From Bidens hawaiensis (Eukaryota; Streptophyta; Magnoliopsida; Asterales; Asteraceae): 64,000 nucleotides of DNA. This document shows, piece after piece, positions 46,110 to 59,564 of this stretch. The stretch is taken from contig JAIQDT010001657.1 of NCBI GenBank assembly GCA_021521415.1, positions 469,415 to 533,414 of the forward strand. The letters run 5' to 3'. Within the stretch, counting starts at the first letter, position 1; every line of letters starts with the position of its first letter. A program made the position numbers and the translations under genes. The notes under the pieces were generated by a model. It did not search any database and was not told where the DNA came from. It was given only the letters and a program-made list of their open reading frames with translations.

Positions 46110-46284
46110 ATTAAAACGTGACCAAGCCAACCACCAATTCTAGGAGAAATCCATCGCTTGAAGACCTGTTGTGATAAAACGCTAGTCCGCGCATGAAACT
46201 CTGTCAGTCTATTGTGAATAAGACTCGAACCTACGACCAGTTCTAAAGAAAGTCACCGTGTTACCGCTAAAGCACCGCTCTTTT
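46110..46284 (-). mobile_element. SINE-like, tRNA-headed element
   Basis: On the minus strand a tRNA-like head has an A-box-like TGCTTTAGCGGTAAC and a B box GGTTCGAGTCT about 45 bp apart. A ~110-bp body and a T/A-rich tail follow. No target duplication was resolved. Confidence 0.5.
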
Positions 46285-46622
46285 GGAATATTATATATTG
46301 TCATATTTACTCATGGTGTGCACGTGACTTGCTCCCTTCCTCCCCCAGTCTAACCCAACCGTGTTTCAAATAATTTAAGGATTTTAAAGTTACTTATTAT
46401 CAAACGTATGTATCAAACAATGTCGGGTTTCTTTTTGTCTAGGCACACAAATTTATGTTGTCACACACGTGAGTTTGAGTTTGACAACTAAATTTTGGAA
46501 TATTGTATTTCAACAAAATGTTAAAATAGTTCTTTTACCTAAAGTTATGTTTTGTCTTTGGTTTTGTGTAATATTATTGAACAATAAATTTGATCTTTGC
46601 AACAGAAACAATGTGTGTAAAC

Positions 46623-47218
46623 TAGGGGTGTGCGAAAGTTATGGTAGACTGCTTAATCATAATAAATGGTTGGTTAATCGTCGTTAAGGGTAGGTTTCAG
46701 TTGAATTCGGTTAATTATCCAATGAATTTTTTTATGTTTTTACTCTTTATCTAGTTGAACGTAGTTCGGTTATGATGTTTCAAGCTTATTAATGAAGTTT
46801 CGAAACTAGAATACGCATATTTTAAGCATGGTTATGGCGTTACAGACAATTGCAACGTAAATTTAAATGAAGCTAGAAATAGCGGTATAAAAGAAGATAA
46901 CAAAGGTATAAAATTTGGAAAAAAAAAATAAACATGCAAGGTTTGGTTCGGTTTCGGTCAAAGTCTATCAACACTTAACAGAGACACATCAGCTGTAACC
47001 ATAACCAAATGATCGGTTAATCATATTCACTTAACCACAACAATCAAAGTCGGTTAACACATAACAGAGACACATCAACTTTAACCACAACCAAATGATC
47101 GGTTAATCATATTCACTTAACCACAACAATCGGTTTTGTTTCAGTTACGAGTAATATTGATTAATTTTTCAGTTAACAGTTCGGTTTTCAGTTATGGTTT
47201 TGTTTTTGCTCACCCCTA
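46623..47218. mobile_element. hAT-like non-autonomous element with internal 85-bp repeat
   Basis: The termini TAGGGGTGTGCGAAA and TTTTTGCTCACCCCTA are inverted repeats of hAT type. No matching 8-bp flank was found. Two internal copies of an ~85-bp unit start with AACAGAGACACATCA near 46977 and 47062. Confidence 0.55.
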
Positions 47219-47739
47219 AAACCATAAACCATACAGGTTTTATTTTTTACATTAGTTGTTATAAACTATTAAAAAAAACATTTATTTCTTCTTTTTGAGA
47301 TAACTTCCTATAACAAAGGAACCATGTGTCATGTGATCTGAAATAATAAGAAATATTCCTGCTAACAGGCTGTTGAAAGATGCATTGACAAGCCCATCAA
47401 GTCATCAACTTTTTGGGTTCAAGTTATCTATGTTATACGCTTGTAAACTGGGATCTACCTGTAATAACCAATAACTAATCACATTTCTTAAAACTTAATT
47501 TATTACATGTATTCAAATCGCAAGAAACATCGAAACTCGTACCCAAACCGTCTTCCATACGGGTTAAGGTTATGAAAGAGTACAAGTAACTAAATCACAT
47601 TAACATAAGTTCAAACTTAACATGATAGCGCGACAACTTTCCATAAAGAATGTGTTCAGGTCAAAACGTGTTGTTTTAAGGAAGTATTCATTTGGTTTGG
47701 GTCAACACGAGTTCCAACAATAATGGGTCCAGGTTGAAC
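47219..47739. other. Intergenic DNA
   Basis: No supported gene. Confidence 0.5.
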
Positions 47740-48041
47740 TAGAGGTGCACAAAAAGGTCGAGTTTGAACCCGACCCAGAACCGGTTCCTACCCGTACCCG
47801 ACCCACGAGGAGGACCAGGTATAGGATTTCTTCCCGGAGCCATACCTGGAATCGGAACTGAAAATACCCGGTCAAAACCCGACCTTCCTGAAACCCGAAA
47901 AACCCCAAAGGAACCGGTCAAATAACTGACTAGACCTTGAACCGGTTCTTACCCAGACCCGATTTGATTTTTGTTGACCATACCCGGAATCGGTTCCTAC
48001 CTGGTTCCGGGTTTAAAAAATACTCGATTTGTGCACGTCTA
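47740..48041. mobile_element. Short non-autonomous hAT element
   Basis: The termini TAGAGGTGCACAAA and TTTGTGCACGTCTA are flanked by the perfect 8-bp duplication GGTTGAAC (47732-47739, 48042-48049). The 302-bp interior is rich in ACCCGACC/GGTTCC motifs. Confidence 0.88.
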
Positions 48042-48416
48042 GGTTGAACATGTAATGTAACCCGTAGAAGTAGCAAATTAGAAGTGTAGGCAATGGTGGT
48101 TGAGGTGGTGGTATAGGTAATGACAAGTAGGTAATATAAAGGAACAACGGTCGTGAGTTTTCCTACTCATTTGCGTGAAAAATATCCACCGCAAACACCA
48201 ATTTGCGATTCTAATATTTGAATAATAAAAGAAACAAGTTGATATCAAACAACATAACACAGTTATCATAGAAACTAAAGAGAGACTACATATCCATTAA
48301 AAGTAAATAAAAAAACACATAAATAAACATTACTCTTGTTTGCAAGCAATAAGCCAAGTATCAAGTACTTCAACATTACGCCAAAAAAACGAGTAAAACC
48401 ATCATCGTCATCTATA

Positions 48417-49244
<828 letters not shown>

Positions 49245-50257
49245 TTTGTGTGTTGGTTTGTTTGTTTGGTTGATTCAGCCGCCTCAAGACAAAAGAAAAA
49301 CCCTAACAGGAAGCAGTTGACTTGAAGTGGATATAATGTTTGTTTGAATATATGTGTGTATGTTTTTGGGCTTTTGTATATAAAGGCCCATTATGAAATC
49401 TGTTAATTGGACCAAAGTATTAGGAATAATAATAGTATAAAGAGCACAAATTGGGTATTTTCAAGAACTGGAATTATTGGATAGGAACTGATTTTGGGTT
49501 TGATCAACAAAAGTCAATAATCGGAATTGATAGGAACCGGTTCTGGATATGATTGGCATTTGACTGAGTTTGCCAGGTTGGCCCGTGGTAGAGGTGGAAC
49601 CGGTTTTGGCAGGTCTGGTCCATGTACAGTTACTCTAAGGAGCCGATGCCTGGTTTGTACTTGTGGGTTCCGGTTCCGGGTAGGGTCCGAAACTGGGTTT
49701 TTTCTTCACCTCTAATGTTATCCACAAGAAACATAATAAAGCTAGACATATCTATGTTAGTTAACTGGTTTTTGGGTTATCGATTATTAATTGAACTGGT
49801 TAATGGTGAAAGCTGTTAAATCCGGTTAATGGTTACTTCATTACTCATAAAAAAACGAAATTTTGGCATGCGTGTTTACATGGTTATTTCCGACATCAAC
49901 ATTTAAGAAATTGGTTCATGGCATTGGGATGCATCAACTCAAGATGGTTAACTAATAATTACCGTAGGAAGAAAATACGTGTTTTATTTATTTATTCTTT
50001 AGTTATGGCTTTATCACATTGGATGTTCCTATGTCTATAATTTTCATGGCAACTTCAAGTATATTTAGTTCTACTAAGCTTGTGTTTGTTTTTGTTTATA
50101 AGATCTGCAAGGAGCCTATGTCTGTGGACGTGCAGACATAAGTTCTTGAAGACTGTTTATTTAAAAAAATAATATGAAAATTGATTTTATGATCTTAAAA
50201 AATAAGTTTTTTTGATCATCTTCACACTTCTTAACATCATACCAAGTACCAACACCC
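49245..50257. other. Intergenic DNA between eS27 and the ACC array, with a hAT-like relic
   Basis: About 49440-49713 shows degenerate GGAACCGG/GGTTCCGG-rich sequence ending CACCTCTA, homologous to the hAT-like element at 61236-61503 in the other duplication copy. A GGGCTTTTGTATATAAAGGCCC segment near 49369 also has a counterpart at 61150-61190. Confidence 0.5.
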
Positions 50258-50575
50258 AATGTTCAACACCACCACCACCCACTGTCCGCCACCACTATCC
50301 ACCGTCCGCCGCCACCACCACCCACCACCACCGTCCGTCGCCACCACCACCGTCCCCCCCCACCACCAGCGTCCACCACCACCCACCGTCTGCCGCCACC
50401 ACCACCACCGTCAACCACTCACCACCACCACCGTCCATCACCACCACCACCCCCGTCGGCCACAACCACCGTCCACCACCGCCGCCACCACCCCGCCACA
50501 ACCATCCACCACCACCATAGTCCACCACCCACCACCATAGTCACCACCCACCACAATTGTCTACCACCACCCACT
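50258..50575 (+). repeat. ACC/CCG-rich simple-sequence array
   Basis: About 310 bp of nearly pure (ACC)n interrupted by GTC and GCC, so almost all G lies on one strand. Pro/His-rich open frames result from composition and are not called as genes. Confidence 0.8.
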
Positions 50576-51046
50576 TTCATAATTCGTACACCACTACCAA
50601 TTATTTTAGTAGTCTACAAGACTTTTATCTACTGTAATATATATGATAGGTAACTACTTTTCAGTTTATGCAGACGATATCCAGTTTATAAAACAAACAG
50701 TATTATATTTTCAGATTGCAGACCTTTAGACCACATATTTAGTTGCAGACATTAAATCAGATGAAATCATATTACAGACAATTTTTGTCTTAAAAAACAA
50801 ACAACAGCTAAGAGAAATGCTTTAAATATTATTTCATAGCTATCAACAATTTGCATAGGTAGACTCTATTTATCTTGTTGGAGTTATTTGGTAAACACAC
50901 TCATCAATAATATAATCATTCATTCTCACCTTACATGTCTCTTTACTGTTAGGCACGTCAAGGTGTTATAAATCTTTTCATGAGTACATGGAAAAATACA
51001 TTTCAAACTTATCATATATATTGAACATCAGGATGTTACTATATTT

Positions 51047-53785
51047 TCATGGGCAGTTTTTGTTTCGACCAGGTCCACCAAAGTAAAAGTGACTACCCCC
51101 CAATCATCATCGTCGCCCATCGAAATATCATAGCAACTGTTTTGATCAGTGACGGTATTGAGATCTTTAGGAGTGATCGAAGTGCTAGATTCATCGAGTA
51201 TTTCAATGTGTCTTATAAAACTGGCTTTACCAAAGCCTTGTTTAGGAAACTGACCACTGCCCATTTGTGTAGTTGTATGACGCCCAGGTGACCCTAAGTT
51301 CACCACTTCTCCACCCCATTGTATCATCCATGCACTATCACTTAAGTATGAAAACAATGAGGATGGCCAATATCCTATAACTAGTACACTCCCAAGTCGC
51401 AGCCACCAGTCACCACTCTGTCGGTCCTACAAAATGGTAAAAGTAAATAAATCATATTTGTTGCTAATGCGACTTGTATAGATTTTTATACGCCTAGAAC
51501 ATCCATTAATGTAACTTGAAATTATTTGAGATTACTTACTTTCCATATAGTTATGGTGAATTCATATTGAGCACCATCAATTTGTGAAGTATATACGGCG
51601 CCTCCCATTGCTACACGATTGTTGGTTTGAATAAACCCAGAGCATATAAGATCATAACACCCCGGTTTCTTTATATCCATCATTCTGTTCAAAATATAAT
51701 TGAATCATAAAAATTTTGATATGCCAACCAACTTTCATATAATATTCTTATTCACGAGTTTACATCAAACTTACAGTCCAAGAGATGAAGAACCTAGTAT
51801 TGTTATCTCCATATAACCCTGGATGCACCTGTTTCAAATACATATATCGTTCCTTGTTATTGTTAGTAATCGAACAAAGCAACAACGTAGTGGAATCACA
51901 ATCACATACAAACGGCACAATAAAGCAAATAAACAAGACACGAGATTTTACATGGTTTGGTCAAGGTGACCTACATCCACGGGTTGCAGCTATGTATATA
52001 CAGTGATATGTCCATGTGACATACACCCATGAGTTTTCTTATTATGCTAAGTACAAAGAAAATACAGTGGCATATCTGTATATAGAAATATGATTAGGTT
52101 AAGTAACTTAGGGACCAAAGAAAACGGACTTCCTCCACAAGTAAATGGATCGCCCCCATTATTATTATATATATTAAAAGACAACTTTCTTATGCTTTAT
52201 CTATTGCACTCTTAGCTTTATTTGTTATACAACATTCTTATCTTTTACAAGACACTTTTCTTATGCTTCATTTATTGTTCCCTTAGCTTAACTTGTTGTA
52301 CAACATTAGTACCATATGCATAAGAGGTTTTACTATATGATTTCTTTTACAAAATTTTTGTTTAACATTACCATCTAATTTTACAAGTTAGCAGGTTGTA
52401 ACATGCATGTGTGGTTCAATGTTTTTATGTCTATTTTTCCATGCTAACAACCCCGTATCAATACACGGTATCTAAGTCGATTTAGTTGTATCTTTTATAT
52501 TATTTACGTTTCGTTTTAACATTTGCGTTTTAATAACTCCGCAAACTGTCTTGATGTAAAGTGTGGGTCCACCCCCTTCAACACATGGCTTGAACTTCTA
52601 AATGCCAACCGAAGCATACCTAAAAGGCCTTCAAAAACCTAACACTTATATTCATACAACCTTGAAAAGTTGATATGTTCTAATAGTTTGATATAAGATT
52701 TAAATAAAAAAGAATTCACTTGACAGCCAGCTTCAATGGTATTAATATCTGAATCAAAAAAACCTCCAACTATCCAAATTTGAGCCGAACTAAATTCGTT
52801 AGATTTTTGAATCTTTGGGTTCCAAACATTTAATGATGCTTTTGTTCCATACAATTGTCCATTGGTATATGCACTTGCATGCTAAAAAGAACTCCAATTA
52901 ATAATATGTTAGACCTAGAAAATCATGAAAACAAGTCATATAATTGATAAGACACTAAAAGGGTAAAAAGACTAACTTGGTGCTTACGAAAGTTCTTCTT
53001 CCTAGTAGCTTTGATAGAGTTGAGTACATCCTCTTTTTTTGTTCTTCTAATGGGGATAGTTCCCTTTGGGCATTTCCCATTTGAATGCCACAATTGAGTT
53101 ATCGAAGATGAAGCTCCGTCATCTACATTTTTCCAGTTTGGATAATAATTCGGCTTCATCTACAAACATCCATCATAAATTGTTATTAAGGCCATCTATA
53201 CACACACCTTAACATCTAATCTCACATCATTTCAAACAGCAGTCCGAATAGAGGTCATCCGAATAGACAGTCTAGTTAGAACGATCGTCCAAATATTGGT
53301 CAAACGGCCGTCCAGACCAATAAGTTTTAAAGTTTTACTTTTTTGGAGAAAACAAGCGGTCTGATTATTTTGTGGATGACGTCTAATGGTGTTAAATCAT
53401 ATGCATTGGGTGGTGTAGCTATATCATGATATGTTCTTCTTTAAAATGACATGTGTATAAATGCATATGCTTATTAAGAAGCAAACCTTAATGGTGTGAT
53501 TTTTGAGTAGGGGGTGATCAAAAGCCGGTTGATGAGAGATACACACACAATCGATTATATCACCATCAGGACTCTGCTCATAATAAAAGACATATACACA
53601 AATCAGTTTACTAACATATGAGAAGAATGACGAATTAAATTTAAGGAAGAATGAATGATAACATATTAACATACCTTAATGGATCTAGCCGGAGGTTTAT
53701 TTAGACTATTGTTTGCGTAACATAAACGTGCCGTCATGAAAAGATAAAACACAACAAAACCGAAAGACAAGGTTACCTCTCTCAT
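51047..53785 (-). CDS. Neprosin-domain protein 1 (DUF239/DUF4409), apparent frameshifts
   Basis: Seven exons on the minus strand: 53785-53675, 53573-53487, 53159-52977, 52881-52720, 51828-51775, 51684-51540, 51426-51047. Exon 1 encodes a signal peptide ([17 protein letters not shown]). Exons 2-3 encode the neprosin activation peptide ([39 protein letters not shown]). Exons 4-7 encode the neprosin peptidase domain, including the NTIEAG and WGGEVVN glutamates that probably match the catalytic pair of neprosin. Exon 6 has one extra base in a GGGG run (~51662) that shifts frame. Exon 7 shifts again in a six-G run (~51100); the other register gives the expected [16 protein letters not shown] end at 51047. 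Exon 3 ends about 27 codons earlier than in paralogue 2. Family members are secreted proline-cleaving glutamic peptidases; many plant copies are uncharacterised. Confidence 0.8.
51850..52060 (-). repeat. Possible LTR fragment in neprosin 1 intron 4
   Basis: ACACGAGATTTTACATGG and GACCTACATCCACGGGTTG on the + strand are the complement of motifs common in plant copia LTRs. A similar motif in the other orientation lies near 59047 (AACCCGTGGATGTAGGTCC). Confidence 0.3.
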
Positions 53786-54600
53786 CTAGACAGGAAGTGG
53801 GAATGGAAGTACAGCTTAATATTCCAAATATACCATGTTTAAATAGGATATAGTTATGGTGTTTTTAATTCATTATTTGATATATTTTGTTAATGTTCAA
53901 TTATTTATCTATTGACCTGCTTCATTGACTTGAAGGAAAAAAAATTACATTCGCTAACTTTATCCTAGCCAAAATATATGAAAATTTTGGGAAGTGTTAG
54001 GCTAGCTTATTTAAACACTTATTAATTTATCTAATTTTCTTAAAATATGAACAATAGAAACTGTATTTAATAATCGTTTTTAGGATGCTTATATTTCAAA
54101 GTGATCAGTTTGGTTAATAACTTAGCAGACTACTCAATGTGACACGCATTCGGGACAAATATTTGGGTACGTGATTGGATATGACACTAAAATGTTTTTT
54201 CACGGGTTTGAGAACTAGTACAATGTTATGTTATAGCCTTATAGGTATTTCATTCCTATATGTTTTTAAGGCCGATGTTATAAATTCAAAAAAGAGACAA
54301 CTTGTAAGTAGCAAGAAGCCTTAAAATACAAATAAAAATAAAGAACAACCAAACATATCAAACCAAAAAAAAAAAACTATGACCCCGTCACCTAACATAA
54401 ATAATCTTCTAATTATTTATTAAAGTTTAAATGTTTTTTACTTTTTTTTTCTTTAAGTCCTTATTATATGTATACATTTTTTCTATCGATACATAAATGA
54501 TACATAAAGATTTAATAATTGTATGTATTGATATTTTTCACCTTGTATAGGATACAAGTACTAAGCTATTATTATTGTGTATATATAGTAATTTAAAATC
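53786..54600. other. Intergenic DNA upstream of neprosin 1
   Basis: AT-rich; no gene or repeat boundary identified. Confidence 0.5.
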
Positions 54601-55140
54601 GTTGACTTTAACCTTTAGGTCACCCACCCAAATCCTCAGTTTAGTGTCTTCTACAGTTCATTGGAAGTGGACCGAATACACATTTTATTTGCAATTATGG
54701 TTAATCATGGTTATGTGAAACTATCTATTTAAGCCATTAGCTCACTACACCAAATCCTCCACCTAGTTTTTTCAACCATTTATTGGAATCAAAACAATAC
54801 ACATCTTATTTAGAATCTTGGTTATGTAAAATAAAATTTTGTATAACATTTTTTTATATGTAAATACTACTTGACCTTGCATTTGCGACAATCTGAACTC
54901 ATATTATTACTTTTATAAAGAGTAAACACCATACCACTAGATAACAAGTCGTTACGAGGCTGTGTAGTACTTATTTTAACCCATCACCTCACCCACTAAA
55001 ACCCCCCTTAGTGTTTTCCTTACTATTTGTTGAAAGTAGAATAAATACCGATATCTTATTTGCAATTATGGTAATGTGAAATCATTAATTTAACCATGAG
55101 CTCACCCCACCTAAATCCATAATTTAGTGCTTTTCTTATC
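54601..55140. repeat. Degenerate tandem repeat, about 3-4 units of ~130 bp
   Basis: Variants of TAACC(C)AT(C)A(C/G)CTCAC, CAAATCC..TTTAGTG, TATTGGAA and CACATTTTATTTGCAATTATGG recur near 54610, 54740, 54975 and 55090. Confidence 0.55.
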
Positions 55141-55209
55141 ATCATTGTGGATTCTCATGTTCCACAAGGATCACAATGAGAAGATTCTCCTCATGTTCCA
55201 CAACGGCAG

Positions 55210-58025
55210 GTTTCTTGCAGTGGCGGAACCAGAAATTCAGTATGATAAACTGAAATTTTTTTTCTTGCTCTTTCAGACACTCATCACGACTTAACTTAAA
55301 TTTTCGGGACGAAAATTCTTTAACATGGGAATGATGTGACAATCGTCAATTTCAGGTTAACTCCGTTAACTCAACTCCGTCAATTCAAACTTAAGATCAC
55401 TGAATCTATAACGCACACTTCATTACATTTAAACTAGGGTTTAAATGACGCTTAACACTTACTACATGTGTAGTCTTTCGGGAATTGCACCGAAACGCAA
55501 ACGAGTTGACGCAAATGATTGGTGAATAAACGAAAAACGTCAAAACAATAATTATGTGATAATTATGTGTTAGGCTTATGTGTTATGTGATAACATCGTT
55601 ATAAACGTTAACTCAATATACTAGAATTAGTTAATTAAACTAGAAAAATAACAATTGAAAGTTGAGGGACTTGAGTGTAACATCTTACTTTTATAAATAA
55701 TACTAAACCTAAAACCCTAAATCACTTTTCTTTCTTTTTTTCCCCTACCCCGATCGCGACCGGCAGCCCCCCTCTCCCTCATCCTTGCGATCGGCAGCTC
55801 ACACACACCCACATATCACCTCGTTTTGATATTGTTCGTCATAATCGGAGCATCCTACACTCGTTTCTAAGCACCCCTCACGTTTCCCTTGGTTTATTTC
55901 TGCGTTTTAAGGTAAAAATATGAAACCTTAACTATTGAATATCATATTAAGTGTTCTTATGATTGATTATGTATTGGCTGTTGATATTGAGGATCATATG
56001 TGATTTTGAACGGTGAAAGATTGATGAATCGTTGATTGTTTGTAAACCCTAGAGGGTTGCTACTGATTTTATATGATAAATTATGTGTATTACATGTTTT
56101 GGGTTATGTCGTATGCTTAGGATGCATGTTAGATGATTGTTTAGGCTTGCTGAGTTTTTGACAGCAGTGATTGTTAAGATTGAATGATGTGTAACTTGTT
56201 GAATATAAAAGCAAACTGAGCAAATTATGAGTCTACAAGGTAGTACTCTGAGTCTAGTTTTCAGAAAGTCCAACCACGCCAAATTTGGAGGTGTTTTGGT
56301 TGGTCAAACGATTTAATTGTGATTAAAGGTCAAAACTGGTACTGGACAGATTGTAAGTTATGTTTAGACGACTGTAAATAAATGTTAATGTGGAAATTGG
56401 TTGAGGTTGTTAACACTACAGGGTATTTTGTTGAGTTTAGTTTTCATAAAGTCCAAACTTGTAATTTTTGGACAAGTAAAGGTTAACTTTTATGATTTTA
56501 CAAAAACGTTGTGCAAAGCTGAGTTGTTAGACCTGCTGTTAGGTTGTTTTGTAAATGTTATATCTCATGAACTACGAGACCAATTGGGTTGGTTCCACTT
56601 CTGAAAGTTGACTCATTGAGTTAGGAACCTAACCCAAGTGGTCTTGCATTTATTGGATTTTTCTTTTAACGGGAATTTCAAATAACATTCTGTTGCGCAT
56701 GAAATTGACTGTTGTGAGTTTGATGTAATGATTTGATGATTGTGAGAAAACTATGTGGAATAAAAATGTAATAAAATATGTTCTGGAAACCTAAGACATA
56801 TGTGCTTCTGTGATGATTTTTGGTAAATTAATTGAGATGCTATGATCGGTGAAATAGTACAATCTTTCTAGTAGGATTTCTGTCTCGGTGAAACTAGCTG
56901 CTGAGTTGTGTAACAATGCATGAAACATGATACTTGTTATATAATTGTTATGTTTTGACCAAAATGCCCTTACGGGGAATAATTGATAGTGATGTACTTT
57001 AGGAATACATGACACGTATATGATTGCTTACACATGTAATGTGTCACAAAAACACTTGTTAAAGTTACACACGATTCACAAACGAAACACGAAACATGTT
57101 ATGTGCATAGGTATTATGTGCCGGGTCTAGAGACTCGATAATATTCTGACACTTAGAAAAATATCTTTGTTGTTTTAGAACGCTAGAGAGAGTTTTTCTG
57201 TGACGCGCATCTTGGTGATTTAATTTGGGAAATTCTTCGCAAACAGTGAGTTTCACTTTCCCCTCTTTAAACTGTTTTCAAACGCTTTTCACTTGGGGGA
57301 GATAACATACTCCACAACGCATTTAAGATTTTGTTATAAATTATATATCACTTGTAAAGGCTAAGTGGCAAACGAAACATTTGAAGTCCTACACATCGAA
57401 CCGGTTAATATTTTGAATAGCGAGTCACTGTTGAGTAGTACTGCTGGGTTTGACAAACCCCACCCAACGCTAAACTCGACTGGAGGTCGAGCGGGTGTAA
57501 TTTTGGCTAACACGTACCATGGTCTGGAGGACCTGGTGACAAGGCACTTAATAAACGAGTCAGCTTCGGTGTCGAACACTTAGTAATACTTGTTGTATAG
57601 ACTAGCTACCTATCGATATATAATTTGACATAACACTATCTGTAACGCAAAACGCTGTAACGCTGTAACGCAAAACGCTGTAACGCTGTAACGCAAAACG
57701 CTGAACGATTTATTTTTATATAACTTGTGAACTCACCAACCTTGTGTTGACACTTTTAGTATGTTATTCTCAGGTAGCCGAGGCGGGCGCGCGGTTTAGG
57801 AACATGCATTGCTTGAAAAACTTTTAACTATGCAAACTTACTTCTAACTGTTATCATTGGTTTTAAATCGTCCTGCGTGACGTAACATTGTTTCTATGGT
57901 TTTACGCTTCCGCACTTATTTTCATTTAAACGTTTTTATGGTTTGATTATAACTGATGATTCCGATCCTGTTAGTTCACACCCTCTGACGGTAAAACTCC
58001 GTTAGTGGATTTTGAGGGTGCGACA
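55210..58025 (+). mobile_element. Truncated Ty3/gypsy element: ~2.7-kb LTR with a scrap of internal sequence
   Basis: AAATTTTCGGGACGAAAATTC near 55300 matches the sequence that precedes the 3' LTR of plant chromoviruses. The LTR appears to start at TGTGACAATCGTC (55335) and end at GAGGGTGCGACA (58025). LTRs of this size suit Tekay/Del-type chromoviruses (inference). No target duplication was found and no gag-pol remains. A GCTGTAACGC-type short repeat lies at about 57645-57705. The region 55210-55250 also has a hAT-terminus-like CAGTGGCGGAACCAGAAA. Confidence 0.5.
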
Positions 58026-59564
58026 ATCAGCTAGAGGGTCAAAATAAAAACGGTCTTGCATGCATTAGCATATATATATATGATGTCATGGATCGAGTAA
58101 AGTGTTAACGGTGTCTTTCATTAATTATTCTCTCCTTTTCTCTCTAGTATTAATCAACTAATACTTAATTGGTTTATGTCAAGACGGATCAAGGATTTAA
58201 TAATTCAACTACTTCTCGGTACTTTTAATAGTAAGTATTTTAGCTTATTTCTACACATGATACATGAAAATAATAATAAATAAATATTAAAAATATTTGA
58301 TTAAAGAATAAATTCTAAAGTAAATCCTATATGGATAAGTTAAATAATATACATTAAATTAATAAAATACAATAATATTAAAAAAATGACAAAATCCGTA
58401 TATATTTTTTGGCTAATATAAACTAAGCAAAATATTATGATTACAAGATATATCTAAAAGAAAAGTGAGAGTAAACATAGAGTATATAATAGCTATTTAG
58501 CCTGATCTCTTGAATGGAAGCATAAAATATTATAATAAATACAAAATATTAGGGGTATCCCGATTACAGGTTATAAAATATTTTATTCCATATCTCGAGT
58601 ACCGATAAAGTTACTCTTTACCTTCTTTTTCATCAACCCTTCCTCTTCAAACTTCAGGTGCAAAGCGTATTTCCGGCTGCCGGAAAAGTTATACATCGTA
58701 TGTAGATTGTATTTTCGCATCTTTTTTTTCACTTTAGATACTCAAACTCATCACTATCGTACTCGGTCTAAGTGTCTTTGGAACTGAGTAAATGTTGTCA
58801 CAAATGTTTTTGAATTAACAAAATGTTTCAAGTCAGTTATGTTAAGATTCGTGAAGCCATTTGGGTTTAATTGTGGGTTTCGCTCGGGTGACAAGAAGGG
58901 CTGTTATGCCTATATTGATTGATTGTTAGTCGACCCTTATTTAGTTTTCTTAGTCATCAAGTTAAAGACCCTAATTCTAGTTCTAGTTTATTTATACCCC
59001 AACATTGTAATTGTAATATTGGTCATATGCTTAACGAAATAACCTAGTTCCAACCCGTGGATGTAGGTCCACTGTTAGGATTGGACCATGTTAAAAAATT
59101 TGTGTCATTTATATTTTATGCTTTCTACATGAATAATCGTTTCTTCGATCACATTGACGGCTTGAGAAAGTACATTGATGCTTACACGATGAAAGTAATT
59201 TTCCAATTTTAAACCAGTTTTCTAGTGAAAAAAGATGGTTTGGTTCTATACCGATTCTAGTTTTCTGCAATCTTCAACCGCTCCGGTTTAGCTTTTACCG
59301 GTTTTAACGAAGATGAAAAACTACAAAGGTGCGTTTTTAATTTACCGATCGTCGCAGAATTCCTACTAGTATGCGTGTGTATATACACACACGTAAGTAT
59401 AATTTGTTGATTACTTTTTATTGTTGGTGTTATGAATTAACATCTTTAATTAGTTATATAACTATTTTGTAATTTTATACAATATTCTTAGAATTAATAT
59501 TGTTTAGAACAACCTCAAGTAATTGTAAAGCATGTAAAACTCTCACTCTAAAGATGAACATGTT
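58026..59564. other. Intergenic DNA with possible LTR fragment
   Basis: AT-rich. The part around 58880-59130 (AACCCGTGGATGTAGGTCC, CTGTTAGGATTGGACCATG) resembles a copia LTR end. No gene is supported. Confidence 0.4.

Noticed and set aside
50212..50540. Pro/His-rich open frames of about 100 codons
   Set aside because: Product of the (ACC)n simple repeat; all three frames are open for the same compositional reason and no start context or homology is seen.
57361..57583. Overlapping 72-codon frames on both strands
   Set aside because: They lie inside the large gypsy LTR and have no family motif; coincidence is the simplest reading.
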